The notes: generated by a model not told the origin, from the sequence alone. DNA of 64,000 bases from Bacteroidota bacterium (GCA_020162035.1 JAIUNM010000004.1:1-64000), one strand, 5' to 3'. Shown: positions 17,492 to 30,307, numbered from the stretch's first letter. Numbers and translations: made by a program.

Positions 17492-20400
17492 TTATGCTTC
17501 TTGTTCTGCTTCGGCTTTACTTGCCATTAAGCGTTCGTATTCTTCTTTGCTTCCTACTACTAATTTTTCGTATTGGCGTAAACCTGTACCCGCTGGAATT
17601 AAATGACCTACAATTACGTTTTCTTTTAATCCATTTAAAGTATCAACTTTACCATTTACAGCAGCTTCATTTAAAACTTTTGTAGTTTCTTGGAAAGATG
17701 CAGCAGATATCCATGAGCTAGTTTGTAACGATGCTCTTGTAATACCTTGTAACATACTTTCTGCTGTTGCAGGAACTGCGTCACGTGCTTCAACTAATTT
17801 TAAATCTTTACGTTTTAAAACTGAATTTTCGTCGCGTAATTTACGAGATGTAATAATTTGACCACGTTTAAGTTCAGCGCTATCACCTGGATCTACAACA
17901 ACTTTTTTACCAAAAATAGTGTCATTTTCAGTCATAAAGTCTATTTTGTTAACTAATTGTTGCTCTAAGAAAATTGTATCACCTGGGTCAACAATTTCAA
18001 CTTTACGCATCATTTGACGAACAATTGTTTCAAAATGTTTATCATTTAATTTTTGTCCTTGTAAACGGTAAACCTCTTGTATTTCATTAACTAAATATTC
18101 TTGAACTGCAGTAGGTCCTTTAATTGATAAAATATCACTTGGAGCTACAGCACCATCAGATAATGACTCACCAGCTTTAACAAAATCATTTTCTTGAACT
18201 AAAATGTGTTTGCTTAAGTTAACTAAATAAGTTCTTCTTTCGCCAGTTTTAGCTTCAACCATAACCTCTCGGTTACCACGTTTAATTTTTCCAAAACTTA
18301 CAATACCATCAATTTCACTAATTACTGCTGGGTTACTTGGGTTACGAGCTTCAAATAATTCTGTAACACGAGGTAAACCACCTGTAATATCACCAGTTTT
18401 ACCAGTTACACGAGGTATTTTAACTAAAATTTGACCTGGTTCAATTTTTTGACCTTCATTAATAACAATGTGCGCACCAACTGGAATATTGTATGTTTTT
18501 AATACTTCGCCTTTTTTATCAACGATACGAATAGTAGGACTCATTGTTTTGTCCTTACTTTCGATGATTACTTTTTCTTTAAAACCAGTTTGCTCATCAC
18601 TCTCTTCACGGTAAGTTATGTTTTCTTTAATATGTTCAAATTCAACACTTCCACCAAATTCAGAAACAATTACTGCATTATACGGATCCCAATCACAAAT
18701 TTTGTCTCCTTTTTTAACTTTAGCACCCGGTTTAATGTATAAGTTAGAACCATAAGGAATGTTACCTGTAGTTAAAACAATACCTGTGTTTGCATCTGTA
18801 ATTCTTACTTCAGTACTACGGCCAATTACAATATTTGTTTTTGAACCATCTTGTACACGTTCAACAGTACGTAATTCATCAATTTCAGCTATACCATCAT
18901 ATTTAGCTACTAAACTACTTGATGCTGCAGTATTACTTGCTGTACCACCCACGTGGAAAGTACGTAATGTTAACTGTGTACCTGGCTCACCAATTGATTG
19001 AGCTGCAATTACACCTACTGCTTCGCCTAATTGCACTAAACGTCCATTAGATAAATTTCTACCATAACATTTAGCGCATACTCCTAACCTACTCTCACAT
19101 GTTAATACCGAACGTATATCTACAGTTTCTATAGGTGATTTTTCAATTATAGCTGCAACATCTTCACTAATAATTTCTCCGCCAGCGATAATTAAATCTC
19201 CTGTTGTTGGGTGGTAAACATCGTTTACAGTTGTACGGCCTAAAATACGATCGTATAAACTTTCAACAATATCATCATTATTTTTTAAGGCAGCCATTGC
19301 TAAACCGCGTAAAGTTCCGCAATCTGTTTCATTAATAATTACATCTTGAGCCACATCAACTAAACGACGCGTTAAGTAACCAGCATCGGCAGTTTTTAAA
19401 GCCGTATCTGCTAACCCTTTACGAGCACCGTGAGTAGAAATAAAATATTCTAAGATTGATAAACCTTCGCGGAAATTAGATAATACAGGGTTTTCGATAA
19501 TAGATGCTGTTGTATCACCTGCTTTTTGAGGCTTAGCCATTAAACCGCGCATACCGCTTAACTGTTTAATTTGCTCTTTACTACCACGCGCACCAGAATC
19601 TAACATCATGTAAACTGAGTTAAATCCTTGTTTATCTGTACTTAATTTATCTAATACTTGTTTTGTTACTCTACTGTTTGCATGTGTCCAAATATCAATA
19701 ATTTGGTTGTAACGCTCATTATTTGTGATAAAGCCCATGTTGTAGTTATTTACTACTTCATCAACTTCAGCTTGAGCATCTGCAATTATTTTTAATTTTT
19801 CAGCTGGGGTTTGAATATCGCCTAAGTTAAACGATAAACCACCTTTAAATGCTGTTTTAAATCCTAATTCTTTAATATCATCTAAAAACTTAGCTGTTTT
19901 AGCCATTCCGGTTTTTTTAACAACCATTCCAATGATATCACGTAAAGATTTTTTAGTTAATAATTCATTTATATAACCAACCTCGTGTGGTACAACCATG
20001 TTAAATAAAACACGACCAGCAGTTGTTTCTATAATTTTAGTAACTAATTTTTCGCCCTCTAAAGCATTAGTAATTTTTACTTTTATTTGAGCATGTAAGT
20101 CTAATTGCTTTTCATTTACTGCAATTACAACTTCTTGTGCGCTATAAAATGTTTTACCTTCTCCTTTTACTGCATCGTCTTTTAAATTCTTTTTAGGTTT
20201 TGTTAAATAGTATAAACCTAAAACCATATCTTGTGATGGTACGGCAACTGGCGCACCGTTAGATGGATTTAAAATGTTATGAGATGCTAACATTAAAATT
20301 TGAGCTTCTAATATTGCAGCATGTCCTAATGGAACGTGAACTGCCATTTGATCACCATCAAAATCGGCATTAAATGCAGAACAAACTAATGGATGTAATT

Positions 20401-21784
20401 GAATAGCTTTACCTTCAATTAATTTAGGTTGAAATGCTTGAATACCTAACCTGTGTAAGGTTGGTGCACGGTTTAATAAAACTGGATGCCCTTTTAATGC
20501 GTTTTCTAATATGTCCCAAACTATAGCTTCTTTTTTATCAACTATTTTTTTAGCAGATTTTACAGTTTTAACTATACCACGCTCAATCATTTTACGGATG
20601 ATAAATGGTTTAAATAATTCTGCAGCCATTTCTTTTGGTAAACCACATTCGTGTAATTTTAATTCAGGACCTACAACAATTACCGAACGAGCCGAGTAAT
20701 CAACACGTTTTCCTAATAAGTTTTGACGGAAACGGCCTTGTTTACCTTTTAATGAATCTGATAATGATTTTAAAGCACGGTTACTATCTGTTTTTACAGC
20801 GTTTGATTTACGTGAGTTATCAAATAATGAGTCAACAGATTCTTGTAGCATACGTTTTTCGTTACGTAAAATTACATCTGGTGCTTTAATTTCTATTAAA
20901 CGTTTTAAACGATTGTTACGAATAATAACTCTACGGTATAAATCATTTAAATCAGATGTTGCAAAACGACCACCATCTAATGGAACTAATGGGCGTAATT
21001 CTGGTGGAATTACAGGTACAACTTTAATAACCATCCACTCAGGGCGGTTTACTACATTTTGATTTGCTTGACGGAAAGCCTCAATAACATTTAAGCGTTT
21101 TAATGCTTCGTTTTTACGTTGTTGGCTAGTTTCGTTGTTCGCTTTATGACGTAATTCATAAGATAATTCATCTAAATTTAAGCGAGATAATAAGTCTGAA
21201 ATTGCTTCAGCACCCATTTTAGCTACAAATTTATTTGGATCAGATTCATCTAATAAAGCGTTTTCTTTTGGTAAAGCATCAACAGCATTTAAATACTCTT
21301 CTTCTGTTAAAAAATCTAAGTAAGAAATACCATTTTCAGCAGCAATACCAGCATTAATTACTACGTAACGCTCGTAGTAAATAATCATATCTAACTTTTT
21401 AGTTGGTAAACCTAATAGGTAACCAATTTTGTTAGGTAATGAACGGAAGTACCAAATATGAGCTACAGGAACTACTAAGTTAATATGTCCCATGCGTTCG
21501 CGACGAACTTTTTTCTCAGTTACTTCAACACCGCAACGATCACAAACTATTCCTTTATAACGAATACGTTTGTATTTACCGCAATGACATTCGTAATCTT
21601 TAACTGGACCGAAAATACGTTCGCAAAATAAACCATCTCTTTCTGGCTTATAGGTACGGTAATTAATAGTCTCAGGTTTTAAAACCTCACCGCTTGAACG
21701 ACGTAATATTGTTTCGGGCGAAGCAAGGCTTATAATTATTTTTGAGAAATTTGATTTTTGTTTACTATCTCTTCTTAATGCCAT
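17492..21784 (-). CDS. rpoC: DNA-directed RNA polymerase subunit beta'
   Basis: A 1430-residue largest subunit of RNA polymerase. The N-terminal zinc-ribbon cysteines lie in [20 protein letters not shown]. The Mg-binding active site [12 protein letters not shown] is present, and the second zinc-binding site is in [15 protein letters not shown]. The trigger-loop region ([16 protein letters not shown]) and the C-terminal GHLIPAGTG segment that meets omega are intact. It lies 89 bp downstream of rpoB. The corresponding omega subunit is encoded at 35331. Confidence 0.99.
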   Translation of the reverse strand: MALRRDSKQKSNFSKIIISLASPETILRRSSGEVLKPETINYRTYKPERDGLFCERIFGPVKDYECHCGKYKRIRYKGIVCDRCGVEVTEKKVRRERMGHINLVVPVAHIWYFRSLPNKIGYLLGLPTKKLDMIIYYERYVVINAGIAAENGISYLDFLTEEEYLNAVDALPKENALLDESDPNKFVAKMGAEAISDLLSRLNLDELSYELRHKANNETSQQRKNEALKRLNVIEAFRQANQNVVNRPEWMVIKVVPVIPPELRPLVPLDGGRFATSDLNDLYRRVIIRNNRLKRLIEIKAPDVILRNEKRMLQESVDSLFDNSRKSNAVKTDSNRALKSLSDSLKGKQGRFRQNLLGKRVDYSARSVIVVGPELKLHECGLPKEMAAELFKPFIIRKMIERGIVKTVKSAKKIVDKKEAIVWDILENALKGHPVLLNRAPTLHRLGIQAFQPKLIEGKAIQLHPLVCSAFNADFDGDQMAVHVPLGHAAILEAQILMLASHNILNPSNGAPVAVPSQDMVLGLYYLTKPKKNLKDDAVKGEGKTFYSAQEVVIAVNEKQLDLHAQIKVKITNALEGEKLVTKIIETTAGRVLFNMVVPHEVGYINELLTKKSLRDIIGMVVKKTGMAKTAKFLDDIKELGFKTAFKGGLSFNLGDIQTPAEKLKIIADAQAEVDEVVNNYNMGFITNNERYNQIIDIWTHANSRVTKQVLDKLSTDKQGFNSVYMMLDSGARGSKEQIKQLSGMRGLMAKPQKAGDTTASIIENPVLSNFREGLSILEYFISTHGARKGLADTALKTADAGYLTRRLVDVAQDVIINETDCGTLRGLAMAALKNNDDIVESLYDRILGRTTVNDVYHPTTGDLIIAGGEIISEDVAAIIEKSPIETVDIRSVLTCESRLGVCAKCYGRNLSNGRLVQLGEAVGVIAAQSIGEPGTQLTLRTFHVGGTASNTAASSSLVAKYDGIAEIDELRTVERVQDGSKTNIVIGRSTEVRITDANTGIVLTTGNIPYGSNLYIKPGAKVKKGDKICDWDPYNAVIVSEFGGSVEFEHIKENITYREESDEQTGFKEKVIIESKDKTMSPTIRIVDKKGEVLKTYNIPVGAHIVINEGQKIEPGQILVKIPRVTGKTGDITGGLPRVTELFEARNPSNPAVISEIDGIVSFGKIKRGNREVMVEAKTGERRTYLVNLSKHILVQENDFVKAGESLSDGAVAPSDILSIKGPTAVQEYLVNEIQEVYRLQGQKLNDKHFETIVRQMMRKVEIVDPGDTIFLEQQLVNKIDFMTENDTIFGKKVVVDPGDSAELKRGQIITSRKLRDENSVLKRKDLKLVEARDAVPATAESMLQGITRASLQTSSWISAASFQETTKVLNEAAVNGKVDTLNGLKENVIVGHLIPAGTGLRQYEKLVVGSKEEYERLMASKAEAEQEA

Positions 21785-21873
21785 TTTTATATTAATTTTT
21801 TAAATTATTAATTTTTAGTTTTTAATACTGTTTATTTTTTATTTAAAATTAAACGCATAGAATTAAAAACTAT

Positions 21874-24800
21874 TTACTCCATAGTTACATCTAATGCTAA
21901 GCCGCGTAATTCATGTAACAATACATTAAAGGATTCTGGAATTCCTGGTGTAGGAATATTTTCACCTTTAACAATTGCTTCATAAGCTTTTGCACGACCC
22001 ATTACATCATCAGATTTAACAGTTAACAATTCTTGTAAAACATTAGCAGCACCGTATGCTTCAAGTGCCCAAACTTCCATCTCACCAAAACGTTGACCTC
22101 CAAATTGTGCTTTACCACCTAAAGGTTGTTGTGTAATTAATGAATATGGTCCTATAGAACGAGCATGCATTTTATCATCTACCATGTGACCTAATTTTAA
22201 CATGTAAATGATACCTACAGTTGCTGGTTGGTCGAAACGTTCGCCTGTACCACCATCAAATAAATATGTGCGTCCAAATTTAGGTAAACCTGCTTTGTTC
22301 ACATATTCATCAATTTGTTCCATTGAAGCACCATCAAAAATAGGTGTTGAAAATTTCAATCCTAATTTTTCGCCTGCCCAAGCTAATACAGTTTCATAAA
22401 TTTGACCCAAGTTCATACGAGAAGGTACACCTAATGGATTTAAAACAATATCTACTGGTGTTCCATCTTCTAAAAATGGCATATCTTCTTCTTTTACTAT
22501 ACGAGCAACAATACCTTTGTTACCATGACGACCAGCCATTTTATCACCTACTTTTAACTTACGTTTTTGAGCAATGTAAACTTTAGCTAATTGTACTATA
22601 CCATTTGGTAGTTCATCACCTACAGTAATTTGGAATTTTTCGCGTTTGTATTTTCCTAAGAAATCGTTATACTGAATCATGAAATTGTGCAATAAACGCT
22701 CAACTTGTTCATTTTTATCAGCATCTGTAGTCCAATTGCTAGGGTTAATTTCGCTATAATCAATACGCTCTAAACCTTTTTGAGTAAATTTTGTTCCGCG
22801 AGGTACAATTTCTTCACCTAAAATGTTAGTTACGCCTTGTGATGTACGTCCATTAACTAAAACAAATAATTTATCAACTAATTTTAATTTTAAGTTGTAA
22901 ATATTTTTTTCGTGATCAGAATCTAATTTTTCGATTAGCGGTTTTTCTTCTGCTTTTTGTTTTTTATCTTTTACAGCACGAGAAAATAAACGTTTATCTA
23001 CAATAGTACCTTTAATAGATGGAGATACGCGTAAAGATGCATCTTTAACATCGCCAGCTTTATCACCAAAAATTGCACGTAATAATTTTTCTTCAGGAGA
23101 AGGGTCTGTTTCACCTTTAGGCGTAATTTTACCTATTAAAATATCGCCTTCTTTTACTTCAGCACCAATTCTTACAATACCTTTTTCATCTAAATCTTTT
23201 GTAGCTTCTTCTGATACGTTAGGAATATCTGGAGTTAACTCTTCCATCCCACGTTTAGTATCACGCACTTCTAAAGTGTACTCATCTATATGTAATGATG
23301 TAAAAATATCTTGACGAACAATTTTTTCATTAATTACAATAGCATCTTCAAAGTTATAACCTTTCCAAGGCATAAATGCAACTTTTAAGTTACGGCCTAA
23401 AGCTAACTCACCATCTTGAGTTGCATAACCCTCAGTAAGTACCTGACCTTTAGATACTTTATCGCCTTTTTTTACAATTGGCTTTAAGTTAATACAAGTA
23501 CTTTGGTTAGTTTTTTGGAATTTAGTTAAATTGTATGATTTCACATCACCTTCAAAAGAAACTAATTTTTCTTCATCGGTTCTGTTATATCTAATTGTTA
23601 TTGTGTTTGCATCTACATATTCAACTGTACCTTCACCTTCTGAGTTAATTAAAACACGGCTATCTTCAGCCACGCGAGCTTCGATACCTGTACCAACTAT
23701 TGGTGCTTGTGGTTTCATTAACGGAACAGCTTGACGTTGCATGTTTGAACCCATTAAGGCACGGTTAGCATCATCATGTTCTAAGAAGGGAATTAAAGAA
23801 GCTGCAATTGAAGCGATTTGATTAGGAGCAACATCCATTAAATGAATGTTTTCTGGTTCTAATACAGGGAAATCACCTTCATATCTTGCAGTAACTTTTT
23901 TAGTAATAAAGTTTCCTTTATCATCTAATTTAGCACTTGTTTGAGCAATATTTTTTAAATCTTCTTCTTCTGCAGTTAAATAAACAATTGGATTTTTAAC
24001 ATCTACTTTACCATCTTTAACTTTACGGAAAGGTGTTTCAATAAATCCTAAGTTATTTACTTTAGCATAAACGCATAATGAAGATATTAACCCGATATTT
24101 GGACCCTCTGGAGTTTCAATAGTACATAAACGACCATAATGTGTGTAATGAACGTCACGCACCTCAAAACCAGCACGCTCTCTACTTAAACCGCCTGGCC
24201 CTAGAGCCGATAAACGGCGCTTATGAGTTATTTCAGATAATGGATTGGTTTGATCCATAAACTGAGATAATTGATTGGTTCCAAAAAATGAATTAATTAC
24301 TGAACTTAATGTTTTAGCGTTAATTAAGTCAGTTGGTGTAAATACCTCATTATCACGCACATTCATACGTTCACGAATGGTACGAGCCATACGAGCTAAA
24401 CCTACACCAAATTGTGAAAATAATTGTTCGCCCACAGTTCTAACACGACGATTAGATAAGTGATCGATATCATCAACATCAGTTTTTGAATTTATTAACT
24501 CAATAAGGTATTTAATAATTAAAATCATATCCTCTTTAGTTAACACTCTAATGTTAGCTGGGATATCAATTCCTAATTTTTTATTAATTCTATAACGACC
24601 AACTTCGCCTAAGTCGTAACGTTTGTCTGAGAAAAATAATTTATCAATAACTCCACGAGCTGTTTCTTCATCTGGTGGTTCAGCGTTACGTAACAAACGA
24701 TAAATAAATTCAATTGCTTCTTTTTCAGAATTAGTTGAATCTTTTTGTAAAGTATTGTAAATTATTGCAAAATCGGTTGTGTTAATATCTTGTTTATGTA

Positions 24801-25686
24801 AGATAATCGATTTTACATCTGCATCAACAATTAAATCAATGTGTTCTTCTTCTAAAACGGTTTCGCGATCTAAAATTACTTCGTTACGTTCAATTGACAC
24901 AACTTCGCCGGTATCTTCATCTACAAAGTCTTCTAACCAAGTTTTTAATGCGCGTGCAGCTAATCTACGACCAACTTCGCGTTTTAAACCAGCTTTACTT
25001 ACTTTAACTTCGTCTGCTAATCCAAATATTTCTAAAATTTGTTTATCACTTTGGAAACCAATTGCACGTAATAAAGTAGTTACAGGTAATTTTTTCTTAC
25101 GATCGATATATGCATACATAACATTGTTAATGTCTGTTGCAAATTCAATCCAGCTTCCTTTAAAAGGAATAACACGGGCACTGTATAATTTAGTACCATT
25201 TGCATGGCGGCTTTGACCAAAGAATACGCCAGGTGAACGGTGTAATTGAGATACAATAACACGCTCTGCTCCGTTTATAATAAATGAACCTTTTGGAGTC
25301 ATGTAAGGTATAGTACCTAAGTACACATCTTGCATAATTGGTTCAAAATCTTCATGTTCAGGATCTGTACAATAAAGGTATAATTTTGCCTTTAAAGGTA
25401 CAGCATAAGTTAAACCACGTTCAATACACTCTTCAATAGCATAACGAGGTGGATCGATATAATAATCTTTAAATTCTAATACAAAGTTGTTTCTTGCATC
25501 AGAAATAGGGAAATTTTCGGCAAACACGCGAAATAAACCTTCTTTTTTGCGGTTTTCGGGTGTAGTTTCTAATTGGAAAAAATCCTGAAAAGATTTAACT
25601 TGAATATCTAAAAAATCCGGATATTCGATCGGGAACTTGTTTGACGAGAAATTAATTCTCTTTTGTGTTTTTGTACTTGCAGCCAA
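21874..25686 (-). CDS. rpoB: DNA-directed RNA polymerase subunit beta
   Basis: A 1270-residue beta subunit. The rifampicin region ([34 protein letters not shown], about residue 465 on) appears wild-type and susceptible. The C-terminal [22 protein letters not shown] block is intact. The reading frame begins with TTG ([13 protein letters not shown] by analogy with relatives), and I see no in-frame ATG nearby, so rpoB probably uses a UUG start. The 176-bp rplL-rpoB gap holds a strong hairpin at 25796-25819, which may adjust rpoBC relative to ribosomal-protein expression. Confidence 0.98.
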   Translation of the reverse strand: MAASTKTQKRINFSSNKFPIEYPDFLDIQVKSFQDFFQLETTPENRKKEGLFRVFAENFPISDARNNFVLEFKDYYIDPPRYAIEECIERGLTYAVPLKAKLYLYCTDPEHEDFEPIMQDVYLGTIPYMTPKGSFIINGAERVIVSQLHRSPGVFFGQSRHANGTKLYSARVIPFKGSWIEFATDINNVMYAYIDRKKKLPVTTLLRAIGFQSDKQILEIFGLADEVKVSKAGLKREVGRRLAARALKTWLEDFVDEDTGEVVSIERNEVILDRETVLEEEHIDLIVDADVKSIILHKQDINTTDFAIIYNTLQKDSTNSEKEAIEFIYRLLRNAEPPDEETARGVIDKLFFSDKRYDLGEVGRYRINKKLGIDIPANIRVLTKEDMILIIKYLIELINSKTDVDDIDHLSNRRVRTVGEQLFSQFGVGLARMARTIRERMNVRDNEVFTPTDLINAKTLSSVINSFFGTNQLSQFMDQTNPLSEITHKRRLSALGPGGLSRERAGFEVRDVHYTHYGRLCTIETPEGPNIGLISSLCVYAKVNNLGFIETPFRKVKDGKVDVKNPIVYLTAEEEDLKNIAQTSAKLDDKGNFITKKVTARYEGDFPVLEPENIHLMDVAPNQIASIAASLIPFLEHDDANRALMGSNMQRQAVPLMKPQAPIVGTGIEARVAEDSRVLINSEGEGTVEYVDANTITIRYNRTDEEKLVSFEGDVKSYNLTKFQKTNQSTCINLKPIVKKGDKVSKGQVLTEGYATQDGELALGRNLKVAFMPWKGYNFEDAIVINEKIVRQDIFTSLHIDEYTLEVRDTKRGMEELTPDIPNVSEEATKDLDEKGIVRIGAEVKEGDILIGKITPKGETDPSPEEKLLRAIFGDKAGDVKDASLRVSPSIKGTIVDKRLFSRAVKDKKQKAEEKPLIEKLDSDHEKNIYNLKLKLVDKLFVLVNGRTSQGVTNILGEEIVPRGTKFTQKGLERIDYSEINPSNWTTDADKNEQVERLLHNFMIQYNDFLGKYKREKFQITVGDELPNGIVQLAKVYIAQKRKLKVGDKMAGRHGNKGIVARIVKEEDMPFLEDGTPVDIVLNPLGVPSRMNLGQIYETVLAWAGEKLGLKFSTPIFDGASMEQIDEYVNKAGLPKFGRTYLFDGGTGERFDQPATVGIIYMLKLGHMVDDKMHARSIGPYSLITQQPLGGKAQFGGQRFGEMEVWALEAYGAANVLQELLTVKSDDVMGRAKAYEAIVKGENIPTPGIPESFNVLLHELRGLALDVTME

Positions 25687-25795
25687 GGTATGTTGTGTTA
25701 AGTTTTACAATTTGTTGACGCTATTAAGTTTTGATGTTTTACCATCATGGTAAGTAAAATCACGTTAATTTATACCTACTCTTTTAAATTCCACA

Positions 25796-25819
25796 CCCCA
25801 ACCAAAAATTTGGTTGGGG
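25796..25819 (-). other. rplL-rpoB intergenic hairpin
   Basis: A perfect 11-bp stem with a two-base centre (CCCCAACCAAA / TTTGGTTGGGG), extendable by a near-complementary TTCCACA/TGTGAAA pair outside it. No T-run follows on the minus strand, so it is not a standard terminator. By position it matches the attenuator/RNase III processing site between rplL and rpoB in E. coli. Confidence 0.6.
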
Positions 25820-25862
25820 AAATGTGAAATTTAATATTTAGCACTAAGCTTAATTAAGTAAA

Positions 25863-26237
25863 TTACTTAATTTCAGCTTTAGCACCTGCTTCTTCTAAAG
25901 CTTTTTTAATTGCTTCAGCTTCTTCTTTACCAATACCTTCTTTAACTGGTTTTGGAGCTCCATCAACTAGGTCTTTAGCTTCTTTTAAGCCTAATCCTGT
26001 TAAGTCTTTTACAACTTTAACTACACCTAACTTAGCAGCACCTGCTTCAGTTAAAATAATATCGAAACTAGTTTTTGCAGCAGCTGCATCACCACCAGCA
26101 GCACCGCCGCCAGAAACTACAACTGCAGCAGCAGCTGGTTCAATTCCATATTCATCTTTTAACAAAGTTGCTAAATCTTGTACTTCTTTTACTGTTAAGC
26201 CTACTAATTGTTCAGCTATTGCTTTAATATCTGCCAT
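25863..26237 (-). CDS. rplL: 50S ribosomal protein L7/L12
   Basis: A 124-residue stalk protein that recruits translation factors to the ribosome. The N-terminal dimerisation domain is followed by an Ala/Gly-rich hinge (about residues 36-55). The conserved C-terminal domain contains [33 protein letters not shown]. Last ribosomal gene before rpoB. It follows rplJ by 60 bp. Confidence 0.99.
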   Translation of the reverse strand: MADIKAIAEQLVGLTVKEVQDLATLLKDEYGIEPAAAAVVVSGGGAAGGDAAAAKTSFDIILTEAGAAKLGVVKVVKDLTGLGLKEAKDLVDGAPKPVKEGIGKEEAEAIKKALEEAGAKAEIK

Positions 26238-26297
26238 TTTTATTGGTTTTTATTAGATTAATTAATTGTTTTTACTTTTTTGTTTTTTGTTTTGCTA

Positions 26298-26792
26298 TTA
26301 AGCAGCTTCTTTATTTGATTTATTTTCTAAGCCACCAATTACACGTTGAATTGGAGATTTTAATAATGCAATTACATCTGCAATTAATTCGTTTTTAGAT
26401 TTTAACGAAGCAACTGTATCTAATTGATTATCACCAATAAAGATAGTTTGTTCTACATAAGCAGCTTTTAAAGCGGGTTTGCTATCGCCTTTACGAAACT
26501 CTTTAATAACTTTAGCTGGAGCATTAGCTACATCAGTAAAAATTAAAGCTGTTTCACCTTTTAAGGTTGGTATTAATTCTGCTAATTTACTATCATTAGC
26601 TCTTTCAATAGCCTTTTTTAATAAGGTATTTTTTACAACTTGAACCGAAATTTTCTTTTCGAAACAAGCTTTGCGAAATGCATTTACTTTTTCAACTGTT
26701 AACGAAGAACAATCTGCTAAATAGATTTTGTCATTGGCATTTAGTTTGTCAACTAATTGCTCAATTACCTGAGTTTTTTCTGTTTTATTCAT
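26298..26792 (-). CDS. rplJ: 50S ribosomal protein L10
   Basis: A 164-residue stalk base protein that binds 23S rRNA and carries the L7/L12 dimers on its C-terminal helix. The YLADCSSLTVEKVNAFRKAC start and VVKNTLLKKAI segment are typical. In other bacteria L10 with L12 represses its own leader. Here the rplA-rplJ gap is only 16 bp, so any such leader must overlap rplA. Confidence 0.98.
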   Translation of the reverse strand: MNKTEKTQVIEQLVDKLNANDKIYLADCSSLTVEKVNAFRKACFEKKISVQVVKNTLLKKAIERANDSKLAELIPTLKGETALIFTDVANAPAKVIKEFRKGDSKPALKAAYVEQTIFIGDNQLDTVASLKSKNELIADVIALLKSPIQRVIGGLENKSNKEAA

Positions 26793-26808
26793 TTACTAGC
26801 AGTGTTTA

Positions 26809-27501
26809 TTAGTTAAATAGTTTGTTATCGATTGCAATACCTGCACTCATTGTGCTGCTCATGGTAACTGATTTTACATAAGTACCTTTTGCAGAACTTG
26901 GTTTTAGTTTTACTATTGTGCTAAGTAATTCTTGTGCGTTTTCTGCCAATTTATCGGCGGTAAAAGATACTTTACCAACTGCAGCATGAATAATACCTGC
27001 TTTATCAACTTTAAAATCAATTTTTCCTCCTTTTGAGTCGGTTACTGCTTTTGCAATATCCATGGTAACTGTACCAGTTTTAGGGTTTGGCATTAAACCA
27101 CGAGGGCCTAATACTCTTCCTAAAGCACCTACTTTACCCATTACCGAAGGCATGGTAATAATTACATCTACATCTGTCCAGCCGCCTTTTATTTTTTCGA
27201 TATACTCGTCTAAACCAACGTAGTCTGCACCTGCTGCTTTAGCTTCTGCTTCCTTATCAGGAGTTACAATTGCTAAAACGCGCATTGTTTTACCAGTACC
27301 ATGAGGTAAGGTTACAGTTCCGCGAACCATTTGATTTGCTTTACGAGGATCAACTCCTAAACGGACAGCTAAGTCCACAGAAGCATCAAATTTAGTTGTA
27401 GTAATTTCTTTAACTAATTTAGAAGCGTCTGCAACTGTGTAAGCTTTGTTTGCATCTACTTTAGATACTACTGCTTTTCTTTTTTTAGTCAACGTTGCCA
27501 T
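26809..27501 (-). CDS. rplA: 50S ribosomal protein L1
   Basis: A 230-residue protein of the L1 stalk, which helps release deacylated tRNA from the E site. The signature [17 protein letters not shown] is intact and length is normal. L1 often represses the rplK-rplA pair by binding its mRNA. The rplK-rplA gap is 37 bp. Confidence 0.99.
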   Translation of the reverse strand: MATLTKKRKAVVSKVDANKAYTVADASKLVKEITTTKFDASVDLAVRLGVDPRKANQMVRGTVTLPHGTGKTMRVLAIVTPDKEAEAKAAGADYVGLDEYIEKIKGGWTDVDVIITMPSVMGKVGALGRVLGPRGLMPNPKTGTVTMDIAKAVTDSKGGKIDFKVDKAGIIHAAVGKVSFTADKLAENAQELLSTIVKLKPSSAKGTYVKSVTMSSTMSAGIAIDNKLFN

Positions 27502-27538
27502 TTGTTAAGCTTTGTTTTTAATTTAATTAATAATTGTT

Positions 27539-27976
27539 TTAGAAAGGTTTGTTTCCACTAACCGTAACACCCATACTGCGCGCTGTACCTGCAACCATAC
27601 TCATTGCTGATTCAATTGTAAAACAATTCATGTCTACAATTTTATCTTCAGCAATTTTTTTAATTTGATCCCATGAAATAGAACCAACTTTTTTACGGTT
27701 ACTGGTAGGCGAACCAGCTTTGATTTTAGTAGCCTCTAAAATTTGAACTGCCACAGGTGGACGTTTGATTATAAAATCGAACGACTTATCAGTGTAAACA
27801 TTAATTAATACAGGTAAAATTTTACCAGGAGATTCTTGCGTACGAGCGTTAAACTGTTTGCAAAACTCCATAATGTTAACACCTTTGGCACCTAAAGCAG
27901 GACCAATAGGAGGCGACGGGTTAGCAGCTCCACCTTTAATTTGCAACTTTACAATTGCCGATAACTCTTTTGCCAT
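27539..27976 (-). CDS. rplK: 50S ribosomal protein L11
   Basis: A 145-residue protein of the GTPase-associated centre. The conserved N-terminus [26 protein letters not shown] and the C-terminal rRNA-binding domain ending in [11 protein letters not shown] are intact. The ATG is preceded on the minus strand by three copies of a 10-bp AT-rich repeat (27976-28004). The 123-bp gap to nusG could hold an internal promoter or an L1-binding leader, but I cannot define one. Confidence 0.99.
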   Translation of the reverse strand: MAKELSAIVKLQIKGGAANPSPPIGPALGAKGVNIMEFCKQFNARTQESPGKILPVLINVYTDKSFDFIIKRPPVAVQILEATKIKAGSPTSNRKKVGSISWDQIKKIAEDKIVDMNCFTIESAMSMVAGTARSMGVTVSGNKPF

Positions 27977-28004
27977 TTTTATTTGTTTTTATTTGTTTTT
28001 ATTG
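27976..28004. repeat. Short tandem repeat upstream of rplK
   Basis: Nearly three copies of TTTTTATTTG lie immediately before the rplK start codon. The run keeps the initiation region A-rich on the coding strand. It may have arisen by slippage and may help translation in a genome without strong Shine-Dalgarno sites. Confidence 0.5.
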
Positions 28005-28099
28005 CGGTTTAGTATTTTCGAGATTAAAGTTTACTTTGAGTTGGAAGCAGCAAAGCGCTCATTTTAACTTAAAAACCTATCACCATTCAATTTTTTTTT

Positions 28100-28666
28100 T
28101 TATTCTTTTTCTACTTCACCGTAGTTTAATTCAACAGGTGTTTTACGCCCAAAAATTTTAACGGTAACTTTAATTTTCTTTTTATCTTCCATTACTTCTT
28201 CAATAACACCATTAAAGCCGTTAAATGGCCCATTAATAACTTTAACATTTTCGCCAACCATGTAATTTGAAGTTACAGTTCCTTCACTTTCAGTTAATTC
28301 ATCTACTTTACCTAAAATACGATTAACTTCGCTTAAGCGCATTGGTACAGCATCTCCTCCTTTTGTTTCTCCTAAAAATCCTATTACGCCAGTAATATTT
28401 TTTATTACGTGAGGCACTTCGCCAGTTAAAAGAGCTTCAATTAAAATGTAACCTGGGTAAAATGAACGCTCTTTTGTGCTTTTTTTACCATTACGAATTT
28501 GAATAACTTTTTCGGTTGGAATTAGTACTTGAGAAACATAATCTCCCATTTTTAATCGAATAATTTCCGATTCAATATATTGTTTAACCTTTTTCTCTTG
28601 ACCACTAATAGCACGTACAACGTACCATTTTTTGTTAGAGTTATCGGTTTTAATTACTTCTGCCAT
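28100..28666 (-). CDS. nusG: Transcription termination/antitermination factor NusG
   Basis: A 188-residue NusG. The NGN domain (WYVVRAISGQEKKVKQYIE, then FYPGYILIE and VIGFLGETKG) binds RNA polymerase. The C-terminal KOW domain (VGENVKVINGPFNGFNGVIEEV) contacts Rho or ribosomal protein S10. It couples transcription and translation. It follows secE by 12 bp, as in most bacteria. Confidence 0.98.
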   Translation of the reverse strand: MAEVIKTDNSNKKWYVVRAISGQEKKVKQYIESEIIRLKMGDYVSQVLIPTEKVIQIRNGKKSTKERSFYPGYILIEALLTGEVPHVIKNITGVIGFLGETKGGDAVPMRLSEVNRILGKVDELTESEGTVTSNYMVGENVKVINGPFNGFNGVIEEVMEDKKKIKVTVKIFGRKTPVELNYGEVEKE

Positions 28667-28678
28667 TTTAAATAAATA

Positions 28679-28873
28679 CTATTTAACTAAATCGTAAGCT
28701 AATTTCATTAATAAATCAAAGCCAAAATCCATTAAAGCTACAACAAGAGCAATAATAATAGACGCTACCATTACAATAACAGCGCTATTTTGTAATTCGG
28801 GCCAAGTTGGCCAACTCACTTTATTTACAAGTTCGTTTTTTGTTTCTGAAATATATGTTCCTATTTTGCTCAT
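28679..28873 (-). CDS. secE: Preprotein translocase subunit SecE
   Basis: A 64-residue one-helix SecE that clamps SecY in the Sec translocon. The amphipathic segment ELVNKVSWPTWPELQNSAV precedes a single membrane helix (about 31-58). The short bacterial form and its position directly before nusG confirm the call. Confidence 0.95.
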   Translation of the reverse strand: MSKIGTYISETKNELVNKVSWPTWPELQNSAVIVMVASIIIALVVALMDFGFDLLMKLAYDLVK

Positions 28874-28960
28874 TTCTTTCTAATTTTTAGTTTTAAGTGT
28901 TTAGTTTTTCAATTATTTATTTTAGATAAATAACAGTTAACACTTAATTACTTGTTATTG

Positions 28961-29031
28961 CACGGGTGGAGAGATTCGAACTCCCATCAACGGTTTTGGA
29001 GACCGGTATGCTACCATTGCACCACACCCGT
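28961..29031 (-). tRNA. tRNA-Trp (CCA anticodon)
   Basis: A cloverleaf with acceptor ACGGGTG/CACCCGT, a D-arm, an anticodon loop CTCCAAA reading CCA, and T-arm GGGAG-TTCGAAT-CTCTC. The 3' CCA is not encoded. It lies between tuf and secE in the same direction. E. coli has no tRNA at this position. Confidence 0.96.
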
Positions 29032-29063
29032 TTAGTTTAAAACCTTACCACTTTTTTAAAATA

Positions 29064-29098
29064 GCAAAATGGCATCTCTAAAAAGAGAGCCATTTTGC
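29064..29098 (-). terminator. Terminator-like hairpin downstream of tuf
   Basis: A GCAAAATGGC ... GCCATTTTGC stem continues through TCTCT/AGAGA with a small loop, about 20 bp downstream of the tuf stop on the minus strand. The following tract is only moderately T-rich (TATTTT). It may reduce read-through from the very highly expressed tuf into tRNA-Trp-secE-nusG, or serve as a processing site. Confidence 0.65.
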
Positions 29099-29119
29099 CT
29101 ATATTTTAAGGACTATGGC

Positions 29120-30307
29120 TTAGTCTAAAATTTCGGTTACTTGACCTGCACCAACTGTACGACCACCTTCGCGGATAGCGAAACGTAAACCTTTATCCAT
29201 CGCAATAGGATTGATTAAGTTTACAGTGATTGTAACGTTATCGCCAGGTAAAACCATTTCACGACCTGCTTCTAATTCAATTTCTCCAGTTACATCGGTT
29301 GTACGGAAATAGAATTGAGGACGATATTTATTTTGGAATGGTGTGTGACGACCACCTTCTTCTTTTTTCAAGATATACACTTCAGCTTTAAATTTAGCAT
29401 GAGGTTTTACAGTACCTGGTTTAATAATAACCATACCACGACGGATATCTTTTTTCTCAACACCACGTAATAATAAACCTACGTTATCTCCAGCCTCACC
29501 GTAATCTAAAATTTTACGGAACATTTCTACCCCAGTAATTGTTGAAGTTAATTTATCAGCTCCCATACCAATAATTTCTACTGGATCATTTGAGTTGATA
29601 ACACCTGTTTCGATACGACCTGTAGCAACTGTACCACGACCTGTGATAGTGAACACGTCTTCTACTGGCATTAAGAATGGTTTATCTTTATCGCGTGGAG
29701 GTAATGGAATGTAAGTATCTACAGCTTCCATTAATTCCATAATTTTATCCATCCATTTTGGATCTTTATTTAATCCACCTAAAGCAGAACCTTTAATGAT
29801 TGGTGTATTATCTCCGTCAAATTTATAGAAAGATAATAACTCGCGGATTTCCATTTCAACTAATTCTAATAACTCAGCATCTTCAACCATATCCACTTTG
29901 TTCATGAATACAACGATACGAGGCACACCAACTTGACGAGCTAATAAGATATGCTCACGAGTTTGAGGCATTGGACCATCAGTTGCAGCAACTACTAAAA
30001 TAGCGCCATCCATTTGAGCAGCACCAGTTACCATGTTTTTAACATAATCCGCGTGACCAGGACAATCTACGTGTGCGTAGTGACGGTTAGCAGTTTGGTA
30101 CTCAACGTGTGAAGTATTAATTGTAATACCACGTTCTTTTTCTTCTGGTGCATTATCAATTGAAGAGAAGTCACGAACTTCTGATAATCCTTTTTCAGCT
30201 AATACAACAGTAATTGCAGCTGTTAATGTAGTTTTTCCGTGATCTACGTGACCAATAGTTCCAATGTTTACGTGTGGTTTGGAACGGTCGAATTTTTCTT
30301 TTGCCAT
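29120..30307 (-). CDS. tuf: Elongation factor Tu
   Basis: A 395-residue GTPase that delivers aminoacyl-tRNA to the ribosome. G1 [10 protein letters not shown], switch [14 protein letters not shown]3 DCPGH and G4 NKVD are present, as are domains 2 and 3, and the ending AGQVTEILD is typical. It lies downstream of four tRNA genes, as tufB does in E. coli. I see no second tuf copy in the window. Its codon use looks more GC-rich than nearby genes, consistent with very high expression. Confidence 0.99.
   Translation of the reverse strand: MAKEKFDRSKPHVNIGTIGHVDHGKTTLTAAITVVLAEKGLSEVRDFSSIDNAPEEKERGITINTSHVEYQTANRHYAHVDCPGHADYVKNMVTGAAQMDGAILVVAATDGPMPQTREHILLARQVGVPRIVVFMNKVDMVEDAELLELVEMEIRELLSFYKFDGDNTPIIKGSALGGLNKDPKWMDKIMELMEAVDTYIPLPPRDKDKPFLMPVEDVFTITGRGTVATGRIETGVINSNDPVEIIGMGADKLTSTITGVEMFRKILDYGEAGDNVGLLLRGVEKKDIRRGMVIIKPGTVKPHAKFKAEVYILKKEEGGRHTPFQNKYRPQFYFRTTDVTGEIELEAGREMVLPGDNVTITVNLINPIAMDKGLRFAIREGGRTVGAGQVTEILD

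Noticed and set aside
22208..25216. Several antisense frames of 60-145 codons within rpoB
   Set aside because: They follow from codon use of a highly expressed gene on the opposite strand and show no domain, start context or promoter.
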